A stretch of 64,000 bases of DNA. Source: Stomoxys calcitrans (lineage: Eukaryota > Arthropoda > Insecta > Diptera > Muscidae). The DNA is taken from NCBI RefSeq assembly GCF_963082655.1, contig NC_081552.1:97949592-98013591 (forward strand), in the 5' to 3' direction. Of the stretch, positions 22,847-33,046 are shown piece by piece (the first letter of the stretch is position 1; each line of letters starts with the position of its first letter). The notes below the pieces were generated by a model. It had not been told where the DNA came from and ran no database searches. It saw nothing but the letters and a program-made list of their open reading frames with translations. The translations under genes and the position numbers were made by a program.

Positions 22847-23190
22847 TATATGGTTATGAACCGATTTGAAACTTATTTGACACAGTTGTTGAAAGTAAGA
22901 AAAAAACAAGTAAAAGCGTGCTAAGTTCGGCCGGGCCGAATCTTATATACCCTCCACCATGGATCGCATTTGTCGAGTTCTTTTCCCGGCATCTCTTCTT
23001 AGGCAAAAAAAGGATATAAGAAAAGATTTGCTCTGCTATTAGAGCGATATCAAGATATGGTCCGGTTTGGACCACAATTAAATTATATGTTGGAGACCTG
23101 TGTAAAATGTCAGCCAATTCGAATAAGAATTGCGCCCTTTGTGGGCTCAAGAGCTGTGGGAGCTGTATCGGCCTATAGACCGATTCAGAC
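22044..23190. repeat. 1147-bp tandem duplication, unit 1
   Basis: This unit is repeated immediately as 23191-24337. Offsets are exactly 1147 for every landmark I checked (22192/23339, 22438/23585, 22854/24001). It includes most of the mariner, the tail of A7 and the first 286 bp of A8. The breakpoints share CATA: GCTCATAGAA at the left edge, GACCATAATA at the right edge, and GACCATAGAA at the junction. Confidence 0.95.
22905..23190 (-). mobile_element. Family A element A8, 3' end only (first duplicate)
   Basis: AACAAGTAAAAGCGTGC, the perfect GGCCGGGCCGAA palindrome, TATACCCTCCACCATGG and the first end-specific unit are present. The sequence then jumps to mariner at the duplication junction 23190/23191. 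It is identical to 24052-24337. Confidence 0.9.
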
Positions 23191-23848
23191 CATAGAACTT
23201 CTGGCCTTTATCTGCAAAAAACTGAACCAAGTGCGATTTTATAGCCTCATCATTGCCGAAAGTTTTACCATTTAAGGAGTTCTGCAAAGATCGAAATAAA
23301 TGGTAGTCTGATGGTGCAAGGTCAGGGCTATATGGTGGATGCATCAAAAGTTCCCAGCCAAGCTCACTCAGTTTTTGGCGAGTGACCAAAGATGTGTGCG
23401 GTCTAGCGTTGTCCTGGTGGAATATGACACCTTTACGATTGACCAATTCTGGTCGCTTCTCCTTGATGGCTGTATTCAATTTGTCCAATTGTTGACAGTA
23501 AATATCCGAATTGATCGTTTGGTTCCTTGGAAGGAGCTCAAAATATACCACACCCTTCCAATCCCACCAAACAGACAGCATAACCTACTTTTGGTGGATA
23601 TCAGCCTTTGAAGTGGCTTGAGCTGGTTCACCATGCTTGGACCATGATCGTTTTCGACTAACGTTGTTGTAAACAATCCATTTTTCATCTCCAGTTATGA
23701 TTCGTTTTAAAAACGGATCGAATTCATTGCGTTTAAGGTGCATATCACAAGCGTTGATTCGGTTTGTTAAATGAATTTCTTTCAATACATGTGGTACCCA
23801 TATTAAAATTGACGCCAAACAAACAAATGTAAACAAAATTTCGCGCAC
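23191..23848 (-). pseudogene. mariner transposase fragment, copy 2
   Basis: Same residues as copy 1, including the amber stop (TAG on the minus strand at 23585-23587) and all three catalytic Asp. The C-terminus is cut after KGQKFY at the junction. The frame then runs into A8 sequence to 23147. Confidence 0.9.
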
Positions 23849-23993
23849 TTTTTTTCTAAAGCAAGCTAAAAGTAACAGCTGATAACTGACAGAAGAAAGA
23901 ATGCAATTACAAAGTCACAAGCCGTTGAAAAAATTTGTCAACGCCGATTTTATTACTGCTATATTACCGACAATTACTTTTTGGGCAACCCAA
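23191..23993 (-). mobile_element. mariner copy 2, missing its left end
   Basis: The right inverted repeat (ending at 23993, followed by TA) is present, but the left end is cut at the duplication junction. It has no TA or inverted repeat at 23191, so it arrived by segmental duplication and not by transposition. Confidence 0.9.
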
Positions 23994-24051
23994 TATATGG
24001 TTATGAACCGATTTGAAACTTATTTGACACAGTTGTTGAAAGTAAGAAAAA

Positions 24052-25544
24052 AACAAGTAAAAGCGTGCTAAGTTCGGCCGGGCCGAATCTTATATACCCT
24101 CCACCATGGATCGCATTTGTCGAGTTCTTTTCCCGGCATCTCTTCTTAGGCAAAAAAAGGATATAAGAAAAGATTTGCTCTGCTATTAGAGCGATATCAA
24201 GATATGGTCCGGTTTGGACCACAATTAAATTATATGTTGGAGACCTGTGTAAAATGTCAGCCAATTCGAATAAGAATTGCGCCCTTTGTGGGCTCAAGAG
24301 CTGTGGGAGCTGTATCGGCCTATAGACCGATTCAGACCATAATAAACACGTATGTTAATGGTCATGAGAGAATCCGTCGTACAAAATTTCAGGCAAATCG
24401 GATAATAATTGCGACCTCTAGAGGCTCAAGATGTCAAGATCCCAGATCGGTTTATATGGCAGCTATATCAGGTTATGAACCGACTTGTACTTTATTTGAC
24501 ATAGTTGTTAAAAGTAACAATAAAAAACGTCTTGCGAAATTTCAGCCAAATCGGATAGAAATTGAGCCCTCTAGAAGCTCAAGAAGTCAAGTCCCCAGAT
24601 CTGTTTATATAACAGCTATATCAGGTTATGAACCGATTTGAACCATATTTGGCACAGTTGTTGGATAGTATAACAAAATACTACGTGCCAAAATTCATTC
24701 AAATTGGATAAGAATTGCGCCCTCTAGAGGCTCAAGAAGTCAAGACCCAAGATCGGTTTATATGACAGCTAAATAAGGTTATGGACCGATTTGAACCATA
24801 CTTGGCACAGTTGTTGGATATCATAACAAAACACGTCGTGCAAAATTTCATTCCAATCGGATAAGAATTGCGCACTCTAGAGGCTCAAGAAGTCAAGACC
24901 CCAGATCGGTTTATATGGCAGCTATATCAGGTTATGAACCGATTTAAACCATACTTGGCACAGTTGTTGGATATCACAACAAACCACGTCGTGCAAAATT
25001 TCATTCCAATCGGATAAGAATTGCGCACTCTAGAGGCTGAAGAAGTCAAGACCCAAGATCGGTTTATATGGCAGCTATATCAAGTTATGGTCCGATTTAA
25101 ACCATACTTGGCACAGTTGTTGGATATCATAACAAAACAAGTCGTGCAAAATTTCATCCCAATCGGATAAGAATTGCGCACTCTAGAGGCTCAAGAAGTC
25201 AAGACCCAAGATCGGTTTATATGGCAGCTATATCAAAACATGGACCGATATGGCCCGTTTACAATACCAACCGACCTACACTAATAAGAAGTATTTGTGC
25301 AAAACTTCAAGTGGCTAGCTTAACTCCTTCGGAAGTTAGCGTGCTTTCGACAGACAGACGGACGGACGGACGGACGGACGGACGGACGGACGGACGGACG
25401 GACGGACGGACATGGCTAGATCGACATTAAATGTCACGACGATCAAGAATATATATACTTTATGGGGTCTCAGACGAATATTTCGAGTAGTTACAAACAG
25501 AATGACGAAATTAGTATACCCCCCATCTTATGGTGGAGGGTATA
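24052..25544 (-). mobile_element. Family A DINE-1-like element, copy A8 (complete, young)
   Basis: 3' palindrome GGCCGGGCCGAA at 24076-24087, ordered end units, about four nearly identical middle units (GATCGGTTTA at 24751, 24904, 25057 and 25210, each 153 bp apart), then an exceptionally long GACG microsatellite (about 25350-25411) and the 5' end GGTGGAGGGTATAA. High unit similarity and perfect ends suggest recent insertion into A7. Confidence 0.9.
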
Positions 25545-26339
25545 ATACGTCATGCAAAATTTCAGCCAAATTGGATTGCAATTGCGCCCTCTAGAAGCTC
25601 AAGAAGTCAAGTCCCCAGATCTGTTTATATGACAGCTATATCAGGTTATGAACCGATTTGAACTATACTTAGCACAGTTGTTGGATATCACATCAAAACA
25701 CGTCGTGCAAAATTTCATTCCAATCGGATAAGAATTGCGCACCCTAGAGGCTCAAGAAGTCAAGACCCAAGATCGGTTTATATGGCAGCTATATCAGGTT
25801 ATGGACCGATTTGAACCATACTTGGCATAGTTGTTGGATATCATAACAAAACACGTCGTACAAAATTCCATTCCAATCGGATAAGAATTGCACACTCTAG
25901 AGGCTCAAGAAGTCAAGACCGAAGATCGGTTTATATGGCAGCTATAGCAGGTTATGAACCGATTTGCACCATACTTTGCACAGTTGTTGGATATCATAAC
26001 AAAACACGTCGTGCCAAAATTCATTCAAATCGGATAAGAATTGCGCCCTGTAGATGCTGAAGAAGTCAAGACCCAATATCGGTTTATATGACAGCTATAT
26101 CAAAACATGGACCGATATGGCCCATTTACAATACCAACCGACCTACACTAATAAGAAGTATTTGTGCAAAATTTCAAGCGGCTAGCTTTACTCCTTCGGA
26201 AGTTAGCGTGCTTTCGACAGACAGACGGACGGACGGACATGGCTAGATCGACATAAAATATCACGACGAATATTTCGAGTAGTTACAAACAGAATGACGA
26301 AATTAGTACCCCCCTATCTTATGGTGGAGGGTATAAAAA

Positions 26340-26933
26340 GAATCATATTACAAATGTGGCATATAAAATTAGGTCCAGATAATGGGAGGTCGCCCCAACC
26401 AAAAATACCCTGAATTGGGCGCATTAGCCGACCAAATGAAAGGTATTTGGGAGTATATTACAAATATGATATTAAAATTTGCGTTCAAGTCTGGTTGGCG
26501 CTTTTTTTCCTAAAAATACGTCAAATAGGTTGATTGACGCACCATGACAGTAGGGGTCTCAAATGAAAGGTATTTAAAAGTATAAAACGAATCTGATATC
26601 CAATTTTGCAACCACGTGTATAAGAATACGCCCTAAAGCACCCCCTTAACTGAACTTAATTTCTGACTATGACAATATGGGGCTCAAATTAACGATATTT
26701 GGGAGTAAAGAACGAATTTGATATCTATTTTCAGGACAAAGTACCCGTTGGCGCCCCATCTCCAAAGCAATATGGGGCTCAAATTAAAGGGATTTGGAAG
26801 TGAAGCACAAATTTAATATCGATATTTGAGTCAAATGTCTGAGGTGAAATATCTCCCCTAAAAATCACTTCTCATTATCCTAATTTTCAAAAACACCAGA
26901 TTTCGGAGGTTGGTAATGCGATTCGTTGGAAAT
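26340..26933 (+). mobile_element. Family C Helitron-like fragments
   Basis: Plus-orientation C body (GGTCGCCCCAACC, repeated ATGGGGCTCAAATTAA, ACCAAATGAAAGGTATTTGG). From about 26870 it changes to C 5'-region sequence (CTAATTTTCAAAAACACCAGA). At least two C pieces are joined. A9 interrupts at the end. Confidence 0.55.
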
Positions 26934-28541
26934 TTTTATACCCTCCACCATAGGATGGGGGGTATACTAATTTCGTCATTCTGTTTGTAACTACTCGAAA
27001 TATTCGTCTGAGACCCCACAAAGTATATATATTCTTGATCGTAGCGAAATTTTATGTCGATCTAGCCATGTCCGTCCGTCTGTCCGTCCGTCCGTCTGTC
27101 TGTCGAAAGCACTCTAACTTCCGAAGGAGTAGAGCTAGCCGCTTGAAATTTTACACAAATACTTCTTATTAGTGTAGGTCGGTTGGTATTGTAAATGGGC
27201 CATATCGGTCCATGTTTTGATACAGCTGCCATATAAACCGATCTTGGGTCTTGACTTTTTGAACCTCTAGAAGGCGCAAATCTTATCCGATTGGAATGAA
27301 ATTTTGCACGACGTGTTTTAGTATGATATCCAACAATTGTGTTAAGTATGGTTAAAATCGGTTCATAACCTGATATAGCTGCCATATAAACCGATCTTGG
27401 GTCTTGACTTCTTGAACCTCTAGAAGGCGCAAGTCTTTTCCGATTGGAATGAAATTTTGCACGATGTATTTTGTTATGATATCCAACAACTGTGCCAAGT
27501 GTGGTTCGAATCGGTTCATAACCTGATATAGCTGCCATATAAACCGATCTTGGGTCTTGACTTCTTGAGCCTCTAGAGTGCGCAATTCTTACCCGATTTG
27601 ATATTTGATATTATATAGTTTTGGTATGATATCCAACAACTGTGTTAAGTATGGTTAAAATCGGTCCATATATTGATATAGCTGCCATATAAACCGATCT
27701 TGGGTCTTGACTTCTTGAACCTCTAGAAGGCGCAAATCTTTTCCGATTGGAATGAAATTTTGCACGATGTATTTTGTTATGATATTCAACAATTGTGCCA
27801 AGTATGGTTCAAATCGGTTCATAATCTGGTATAGCTGTCATATAAACCGATCTTGGGTCTTGACTTCTTGAGCCTCTAGAGGGCGCAATTATCGTCCGAT
27901 TTAACTGAAATTTTGCACGTAAAGTTTTAGTATTACTTTTAACAACTGTGCTAAGTATGAATAAAATCGGTTCATAATCTGGTATAGCTGTCATATAAAC
28001 CGATCTTGGATCTTGACTTCTTGAGCCAATTGAGGGCGCAATTCTCATCCGATTTGGCTGAAATGAGGTGTTTTGTTATGACTTCCAATAACTGTGCTAA
28101 GTATGGCGTAAATCGATATAGAACCTGATATATCTGCCATATAAACCTGTCTTGGATCTTGACCCTTTAGAGGACGCAATTCTCAACCGATTTGGCTGAA
28201 ATTTTGTACAAGGGCTTCTCTCATGACCTTCAACATACGTGTCTAGTATGGTCTGAATCGATCAATAGCTTGATACAGATCTTATAGAAACCTATCTCCC
28301 GATTTTGTTCCTACAAGGCGCAATTCTTTTCCGAATGAACTGAAATATTACACAATGACTTCTACAATGTCAATCAGCATTCATTTATGGTCCGAATCGG
28401 GCTATAACTTGATATAGCTCCAATAGGATAACAGTTCTTATTCAATATTCTATGTTTGTCTAAAAAGAGATACCGCGCATAGAACTCGACAAATGCGATC
28501 AAAAGATTCGGCCCGGCCGAACTTAGCACGCTCTTACTTGT
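26934..28541 (+). mobile_element. Family A DINE-1-like element, copy A9 (long array)
   Basis: 5' TTTTTATACCCTCCACC, microsatellite at about 27069-27105, and about eight units. One unit near 27600 carries a local deletion/substitution (GATATTTGATATTATATAG). The 3' palindrome TTCGGCCCGGCCGAA at 28507-28521 precedes TTACTTGTT. TATACCC next to the palindrome is lost (AAAAGATTCGG). The unit variant AACCTCTAGAAGGCG occurs in three units here (27257, 27414, 27718) and reflects local unit amplification. Confidence 0.85.
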
Positions 28542-29325
28542 TTGTACTCTTACAGTCACCAAAAACAAAACCTGGTTTCTGTTGTTGGGGTCGGGGCCAC
28601 ACAAAACCCCTCAAATGGATATATGGACCAATCACGACAATATAGGGCTCAAGCGAAAGGTGATTGAGAGGAAAAAAAACCAATTTAATATCCAATTGAA
28701 GAGCCATGTGTTTGGGGGTCGCCCCACCCCAAAATGCCTTCCTAATCAGACGTATTTACCGACCATTGCAGTATGTGGCTTCTGTAAACGCTATTTGGGA
28801 GTAGAGTACGAAATTGATACTCATTTTTGAGATAAAAACCACTCCACCATCAAACAGAACTTATTTACCGATATGGGGCTCATATAAAATGTATCTGAAA
28901 GTGGAGCACGAAGCTTATATATTTATTTTAAGGGCCAAGTGTGGTAATATAGGACTCAAAAGAAAGGCATTTGGGAGAATAGTAAAATTTTGGCCATGAA
29001 CCGAGCAGGGGCAAACTTCTCACACATCAATGAGTGCTTTCCGATTTAGGTTCAAACTCAATGATAAGGGACCTCTTTATAGCCAAGTCCGAACGTCGTA
29101 CCGCAGTGCGACACCTCTTTGGGGAGAATTTTGTACATGACCATGCATGGCATGGTACCTCGCAAATTTCGCCAGCATTAAGAGGGCATAACCACCGTTT
29201 TAAAGTTTTTTCGGTGGTGGCTACAGTGTCGCGAATTCGATATCCACATTCAGGGCGAAGTGTCCCCACCCCAAAAAGACATTAGAGAGTAAAAGAGGGC
29301 TCAGCGGAGCGGGCCCGGTTCGGCT
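28542..29325 (+). mobile_element. Family C Helitron-like element, copy C4, with SINE insertion
   Basis: C body in plus orientation (TCACGACAATATAGGGCTC, ATTGAGAGGAAAAAAAACC) interrupted by a SINE, then the 3' end AGCGGAGCGGGCCCGGTTC at about 29305-29325. The CTAG terminus is mutated. Confidence 0.6.
28990..29272 (-). mobile_element. tRNA-derived SINE, second copy (head degraded)
   Basis: Shares with the SINE at 13954 the segments CACATCAATGAGTG, AACTCAATGATAAGGG, GCGACACCTCTTTGG, GTACCTCGCAAAT and GCCAGCATTA in the same order. The tRNA-like head, expected at the right, is degraded or replaced after about 29220 (GTGTCGCGAATTCG). It inserted into family C in the same orientation as the first copy. 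Confidence 0.7.
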
Positions 29326-29599
29326 TTTAAGTAAATAAAAAAGTTTAATAAGATTTACCTGAAAATTCGCTTCCAGCTTTTAGTTGAATTCGGTGCACCA
29401 GAAATCTTAAAAAAAAATGATATCTTTCGATAAAAGGCTTTATGAAAAATATATTTATGCTTCAGCTCAATCTGTAAATTTGTGTGAAAATTTAATGCTA
29501 TTTGTTAATAAAATAATAACATTTCTTTTCGAATTATTTACCTTTAAAAAACCAAAGCAGACTGCTACAACAATTTATTAATTTTTTCCTTCTGTTGGT
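29326..29599. other. Unassigned AT-rich sequence
   Basis: No repeat end, ORF or RNA motif recognised. Confidence 0.4.
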
Positions 29600-29872
29600 T
29601 ATATAGTCACACTTTTCGCGAAGTATATATATTCTTGACATCCTGAGTCGATCTAGCCATATCCGTTCGTCCGTCTGTCGAAGTCACGATAGCTGTCGAA
29701 CGCGAATAACTATTTGGCTGAAATTTTGCGCATAGTTATGACTCTCAACAACTGTGCCAAGTACGGTTTAAATCAGTCTATATTCTGATATAGTTCCCAT
29801 ATTTTAGCAGCATCCATAGTGGTGCGTTCCCAAGATTCGTTCCGGACGAACTTATCACGCGTTTACTTGTTT
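29600..29872 (+). mobile_element. Short array-less DINE-1-like element, old
   Basis: AAGTATATATATTCTTGAC core, CTAGCCATATCC, a short GTYC microsatellite, one unit-like segment (AACAACTGTGCCAAGTACGG, CTGATATAGTTCCCATAT), then a palindrome GATTCGTTCCGGACGAA and GCGTTTACTTGTTT. Only about 270 bp long, it has the 5' and 3' modules joined with roughly one unit. It shows what the element looks like without an expanded array. Divergence from A is high. Confidence 0.65.
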
Positions 29873-30575
29873 GTGTTCATCTAATACATCTAGCCACATA
29901 TTTTTCCGTTGCGCTCTTCCGAACCTCATTCTTTCAAATAACAAACAAACTGTTTGCCAAATAATGAAACAAACATCTACTGATCGACAAACACAGAAAA
30001 TCCTAACCTTTCCGTTACTCATAATCACTCGCACATTTGACCAAAATTAAATTTTAAAGAAATATTACAAACCGCGGCCGCTGCCGAAATATACCAATAC
30101 ACCCAAAGGCAGACAAAACATATCCCCACATACACATTCAAAGAAATACACACATTTTTTGACAAAAAGTATTCATCTACTTTGCAGAAATGCTGTTAAA
30201 ATATGTTAAATTAGGATTATTGTGATCACCATTTGCCACCATTTATGAAAAGTATGAATTTAACCATAAACGATTCACTACACACAAATGAATTTTGTTT
30301 TTATATTGGGTAAGAAATTCTTAAAAACTAAATTAGCTTCGATAATGAAAATTTATGAAAAAAGTCATAACAAAATATGGTGATTGCTTTGTAAAGAAGT
30401 TGTTAATGAAAATATCTTGAAAGTGCTTTTATATATTCTTACGATCACGTTAGACTTCATACTGACATGTCCTCAAAATATATGGTAATGAGCTCAGTAA
30501 AAATATGCTAAAATCTTTTTTTTTTTTTGTTTTGCCACAGATTACAATTTAGGAAGTAATTTTCCCTTCCAGCAC
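29873..30575. other. Unassigned AT-rich sequence
   Basis: No supported gene. Poly-T at 30516-30528. May be unique intergenic DNA. Confidence 0.45.
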
Positions 30576-30700
30576 TTTGCACTGAGAATAGATTCAAAAT
30601 TCGTTCTTTATTCCCAACGGAAATGAAGTTCAGTTTAGGGGGTGATTTAGGGCGTACCCCAAAACACTTGAGCACTGCATATTCCTTCAATAATAGTTGC
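30576..30700 (-). repeat. Old family C remnant
   Basis: CAAAATTCGTTCTTTATTCC, TTTAGGGGGTGATTTAGGG and CCCCAAAACACTTG follow the order of minus-oriented C units. No ends are present. Confidence 0.4.
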
Positions 30701-30774
30701 GGCAATAATCATTATCCATTTATGACTTCAGTACAAAAACTTACGGCCTAGACCACTAAATTTGTTTTTTTTTT

Positions 30775-31560
30775 TTTTTTTTATATGCTCCATCATGATC
30801 TAATTTCATCATTCCATTTGTAAATCGATTTAGCCATGTCGGTCCGTCCATCTGTCGAAAGCATGCTAACTTTCGAAGGTATAAGGCTAGGCGCATTAAA
30901 ATTTTTCACAAATATTTCCTATTAGTGGAGGTCAGTTGGGATTTTAAATGGGTCATATTGACATAGCTGCCGTATAAACCGATTTTGGATCTTGACCTCT
31001 TGATAGGAGCTCATGAGGTCAATTCTTATCTGATTTGTCTCTAATTTTGAAAAAGATATTTTGTTATGACTTCCAACATCTGTCCTAAGTATGCTTCAAA
31101 CCGGTTTAAAACTTGATGTAGCTCCCATATAAACCGATCTCCTAATTTGACTCGCTGAGCCTCTAGAAGGCGCAATTCTTATGCGATTTGGCTAAACATT
31201 ATTTTAACGACTTCTATGACCTTCCACATACGTGCCAAATATGGTCTAAATGGGTCCATAACCTGATATAGCTCCCATATGAACCGATCTCCCGATTTTA
31301 ATACTTAAGCCACTATAGAACTCAATTCTAATCCAATTTTTGCTGACATTTTGCGCAATGACATCTACTATGGTCTCCAACAGCCAAACCAAGCATCTTC
31401 CGAATTGGTTGATAACCTGAAATAGCTCCAATAGCTTTGCAATTTATATCCATTATCCTTTGTTTGCCTATAAGGATATATCGGGCAAAAAAATGACAAA
31501 TGAGATCCATGGTAGAGGGTATGTAGGATTTGGCCCGGCGAACTTTTCCCGTTTTTACTG
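30775..31560 (+). mobile_element. Diverged family A DINE-1-like element, copy A11
   Basis: A poly-T run precedes a mutated 5' end (ATGCTCCATCATGATCTAAT). A short GTCC microsatellite, about four units with AAACCGATCT landmarks and a degraded 3' end (TTGGCCCGGCGAACTTTTCC) follow. The microsatellite is minimal. Substitutions throughout indicate an old copy. Confidence 0.7.
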
Positions 31561-31652
31561 TTGTCACTCGGTTCGTTCGCCATATCATTGAAAACGTTTA
31601 TATTTATAAAATCAGCTGTTTTCAATGACTTGGGGAACGAATCGAATGACAA
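31561..31652. repeat. Imperfect inverted repeat, 35-bp arms
   Basis: Arms 31561-31595 and 31618-31652 pair with a few mismatches (TTGTCACTCGGTTCGTTCGC against TTGTCATTCGATTCGTTCCC) around a 22-bp AT-rich spacer. It begins immediately after the A11 end. It could be a tiny foldback element or a transcriptional hairpin. I recognise no family. Confidence 0.6.
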
Positions 31653-31932
31653 AACGAAAAAAAATGTGTGCTCATCGGCATGCCATATAAAAAGGAGGCT
31701 TCTTACCTTTCAGCTAAATTTTCAACCAAACCCGCTCCACTGAGCTTTCGCTTTCAAGACGTAGAAAAATGTCCCCTCTGTAACGTAACCTATTCTCCAA
31801 CAACAGCTCGGATTCTGTGTGCGTCCGTTGAGGCTTCCACTCTAACAGTTTAACACAAATTTGGATATTCGTACTCTACTAATTAAATTTGTATCTATAG
31901 TAAGGATAGCCACTCTTAATAGCCCGTCTTAA
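31653..31932. other. Unassigned sequence
   Basis: Short open frames but no motif. Contains ordinary mixed-composition DNA unlike the surrounding repeats and may be unique. Confidence 0.35.
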
Positions 31933-32286
31933 TTATACCCTCCACCATAAGATGGGGGGTATACTAATTTCGTCATTCTGTTTGTAACTACTGGAAATAT
32001 TCGTCTGAGACCCCATAAAATATATATATTCTTGATCGTCGAGACATTTTATGTCGATCTAGCCGTGTCCGTCCGTCTGTCTGTCGAAAGCACGCTAACT
32101 TCCGAAGGAGAAAGGCCAGCCGCTTGAAATTTGGCACAAATACTTATTTTTAGTGCAGGTCGGTTGGTATTGTAAATGGGCCATATCGGTCCATGTTTTG
32201 ATATAGCTGCCTTATAAATCTTGGGTCTTGAGCCTCCTCTCATGAACATCAACATAGGTGTTTATTATGGTCTGAATCGGTCTATA
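31933..32286 (+). mobile_element. Family A 5' part, copy A12 (truncated)
   Basis: Intact 5' end, core, a very short GTCC/GTCT microsatellite (about 32068-32085) and the first unit with an internal deletion (ATAAATCTTGGGTCTTGAGCC). It then joins the CGGTCTATAG end-unit segment and stops where family C begins at 32287. Confidence 0.7.
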
Positions 32287-32618
32287 GGGGGTGTTGTGTT
32301 TGGGGCGGCCCCCAGTTACTTGGATCCAATTTTAATATGAAATTCGTACTCCACTCTTGAATACTTTTCATTTGAATCCCATATTGTCCCGATCGGTTCA
32401 CTTTTATGTTGGGGTCGTACTTTTTGGGTGAGGGGGAGGGTCCGTCCCCCTACCAATATCAATAAATTATATAGCTTATTCCGGACCACTCCCCACAACC
32501 TGTAAAAATTTGAAAGAAATCGGTTCAGCCATATTTGAGTCTATACGGAACAAGCAAATTTACAAACCCACAAACAAGCAAACAAACATACAAACAAACA
32601 CAAATTCATTTTTATATA
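32287..32618 (-). mobile_element. Family C 5' terminal part, copy C5
   Basis: Minus-orientation C: the GGGGGAGGGTCCGTCCCCC segment, AATCGGTTCAGCC, GAGTCTATACGGAACAAGC and CAAACAAACACAAATTC, followed by TTTTTATATA. The last part is the Helitron 5' terminus read in reverse. The 3' half is missing. Confidence 0.65.
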
Positions 32619-32849
32619 TTGGGTTGTCCAAAAATTAATTGCGGATTTTTCATATAGTAGGCGTTGACAAATTTTTTCACAGCTTGTGACTCTGTAATTG
32701 CATTCTTTCTTCTGTCAGTTATCAGCTGTTACATTTAGCTTGCTTTAGAAAAAAAGTGTAAAAAAGTATATTTGATTAAAGTTCATTCTAAGTTTTATTA
32801 AAAATGCATTTACTTTCTTTTAAAAAATCCGCAATTACTTTTTGGGAAA
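32619..32849. mobile_element. mariner-derived MITE (about 231 bp)
   Basis: The left end TTGGGTTGTCCAAAAATTAA and the right end AATCCGCAATTACTTTTTGGG mirror the mariner at 21894. The left 150 bp match the complement of 22700-22846 (CAGCTTGTGACTCTGTAATT, TCTTTCTTCTGTCAGTTATC). The right part matches 21910-21970. The transposase gene is completely deleted. The outer 6-8 bp of the right repeat are eroded, so mobility is doubtful. Confidence 0.85.
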
Positions 32850-33046
32850 TATATAATATATATATTGCCCAAATATACATTAAGAACATTTTTTTAGGAA
32901 ATTTCCAAACCCATTTTAAGTATAGGAACTATTTGCAATTAGCGTAGTTTAGCAAAATTTCATTACAAAAGGGAAAATTTTATTAAAGCGAATTACAATT
33001 TTCATGGCCATTTTGGGTACATTTTTGCTACATAATGCGATATCAT
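32850..33046. other. Unassigned AT-rich spacer
   Basis: No feature recognised. Confidence 0.35.

Larger units (their letters stand above)
23191..24337. repeat. 1147-bp tandem duplication, unit 2
   Basis: Copy of 22044-23190 with no differences in the parts I compared, including both mariner open stretches and the shared amber codon. Confidence 0.95.
21498..26339 (-). mobile_element. Family A element, copy A7, with nested mariner, A8 and a tandem duplication
   Basis: The 3' end (AACAAGTAAAGCGTGC) is at 21498. The first units run to 21893, where a mariner entered at TA. The A7 array resumes at 22847, is interrupted by A8 from 22905, resumes at 25545 (ACGTCATGCAAAATTTC) and finishes with microsatellite and 5' end GGTGGAGGGTATAAAAA at 26339. 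Removing the insertions and the duplication leaves an ordinary A copy. This gives a clear relative order: A7 first, then mariner and A8, then the duplication. Confidence 0.8.

Noticed and set aside
24052..25544. Regular spacing of similar repeats as a CRISPR-like array
   Set aside because: Units are 153 bp and continuous without unique spacers, and the genome is eukaryotic.
31668..31853. Possible small host gene in a non-repeat segment
   Set aside because: Short frames lack an identifiable domain, splice context or promoter evidence. Left unassigned.
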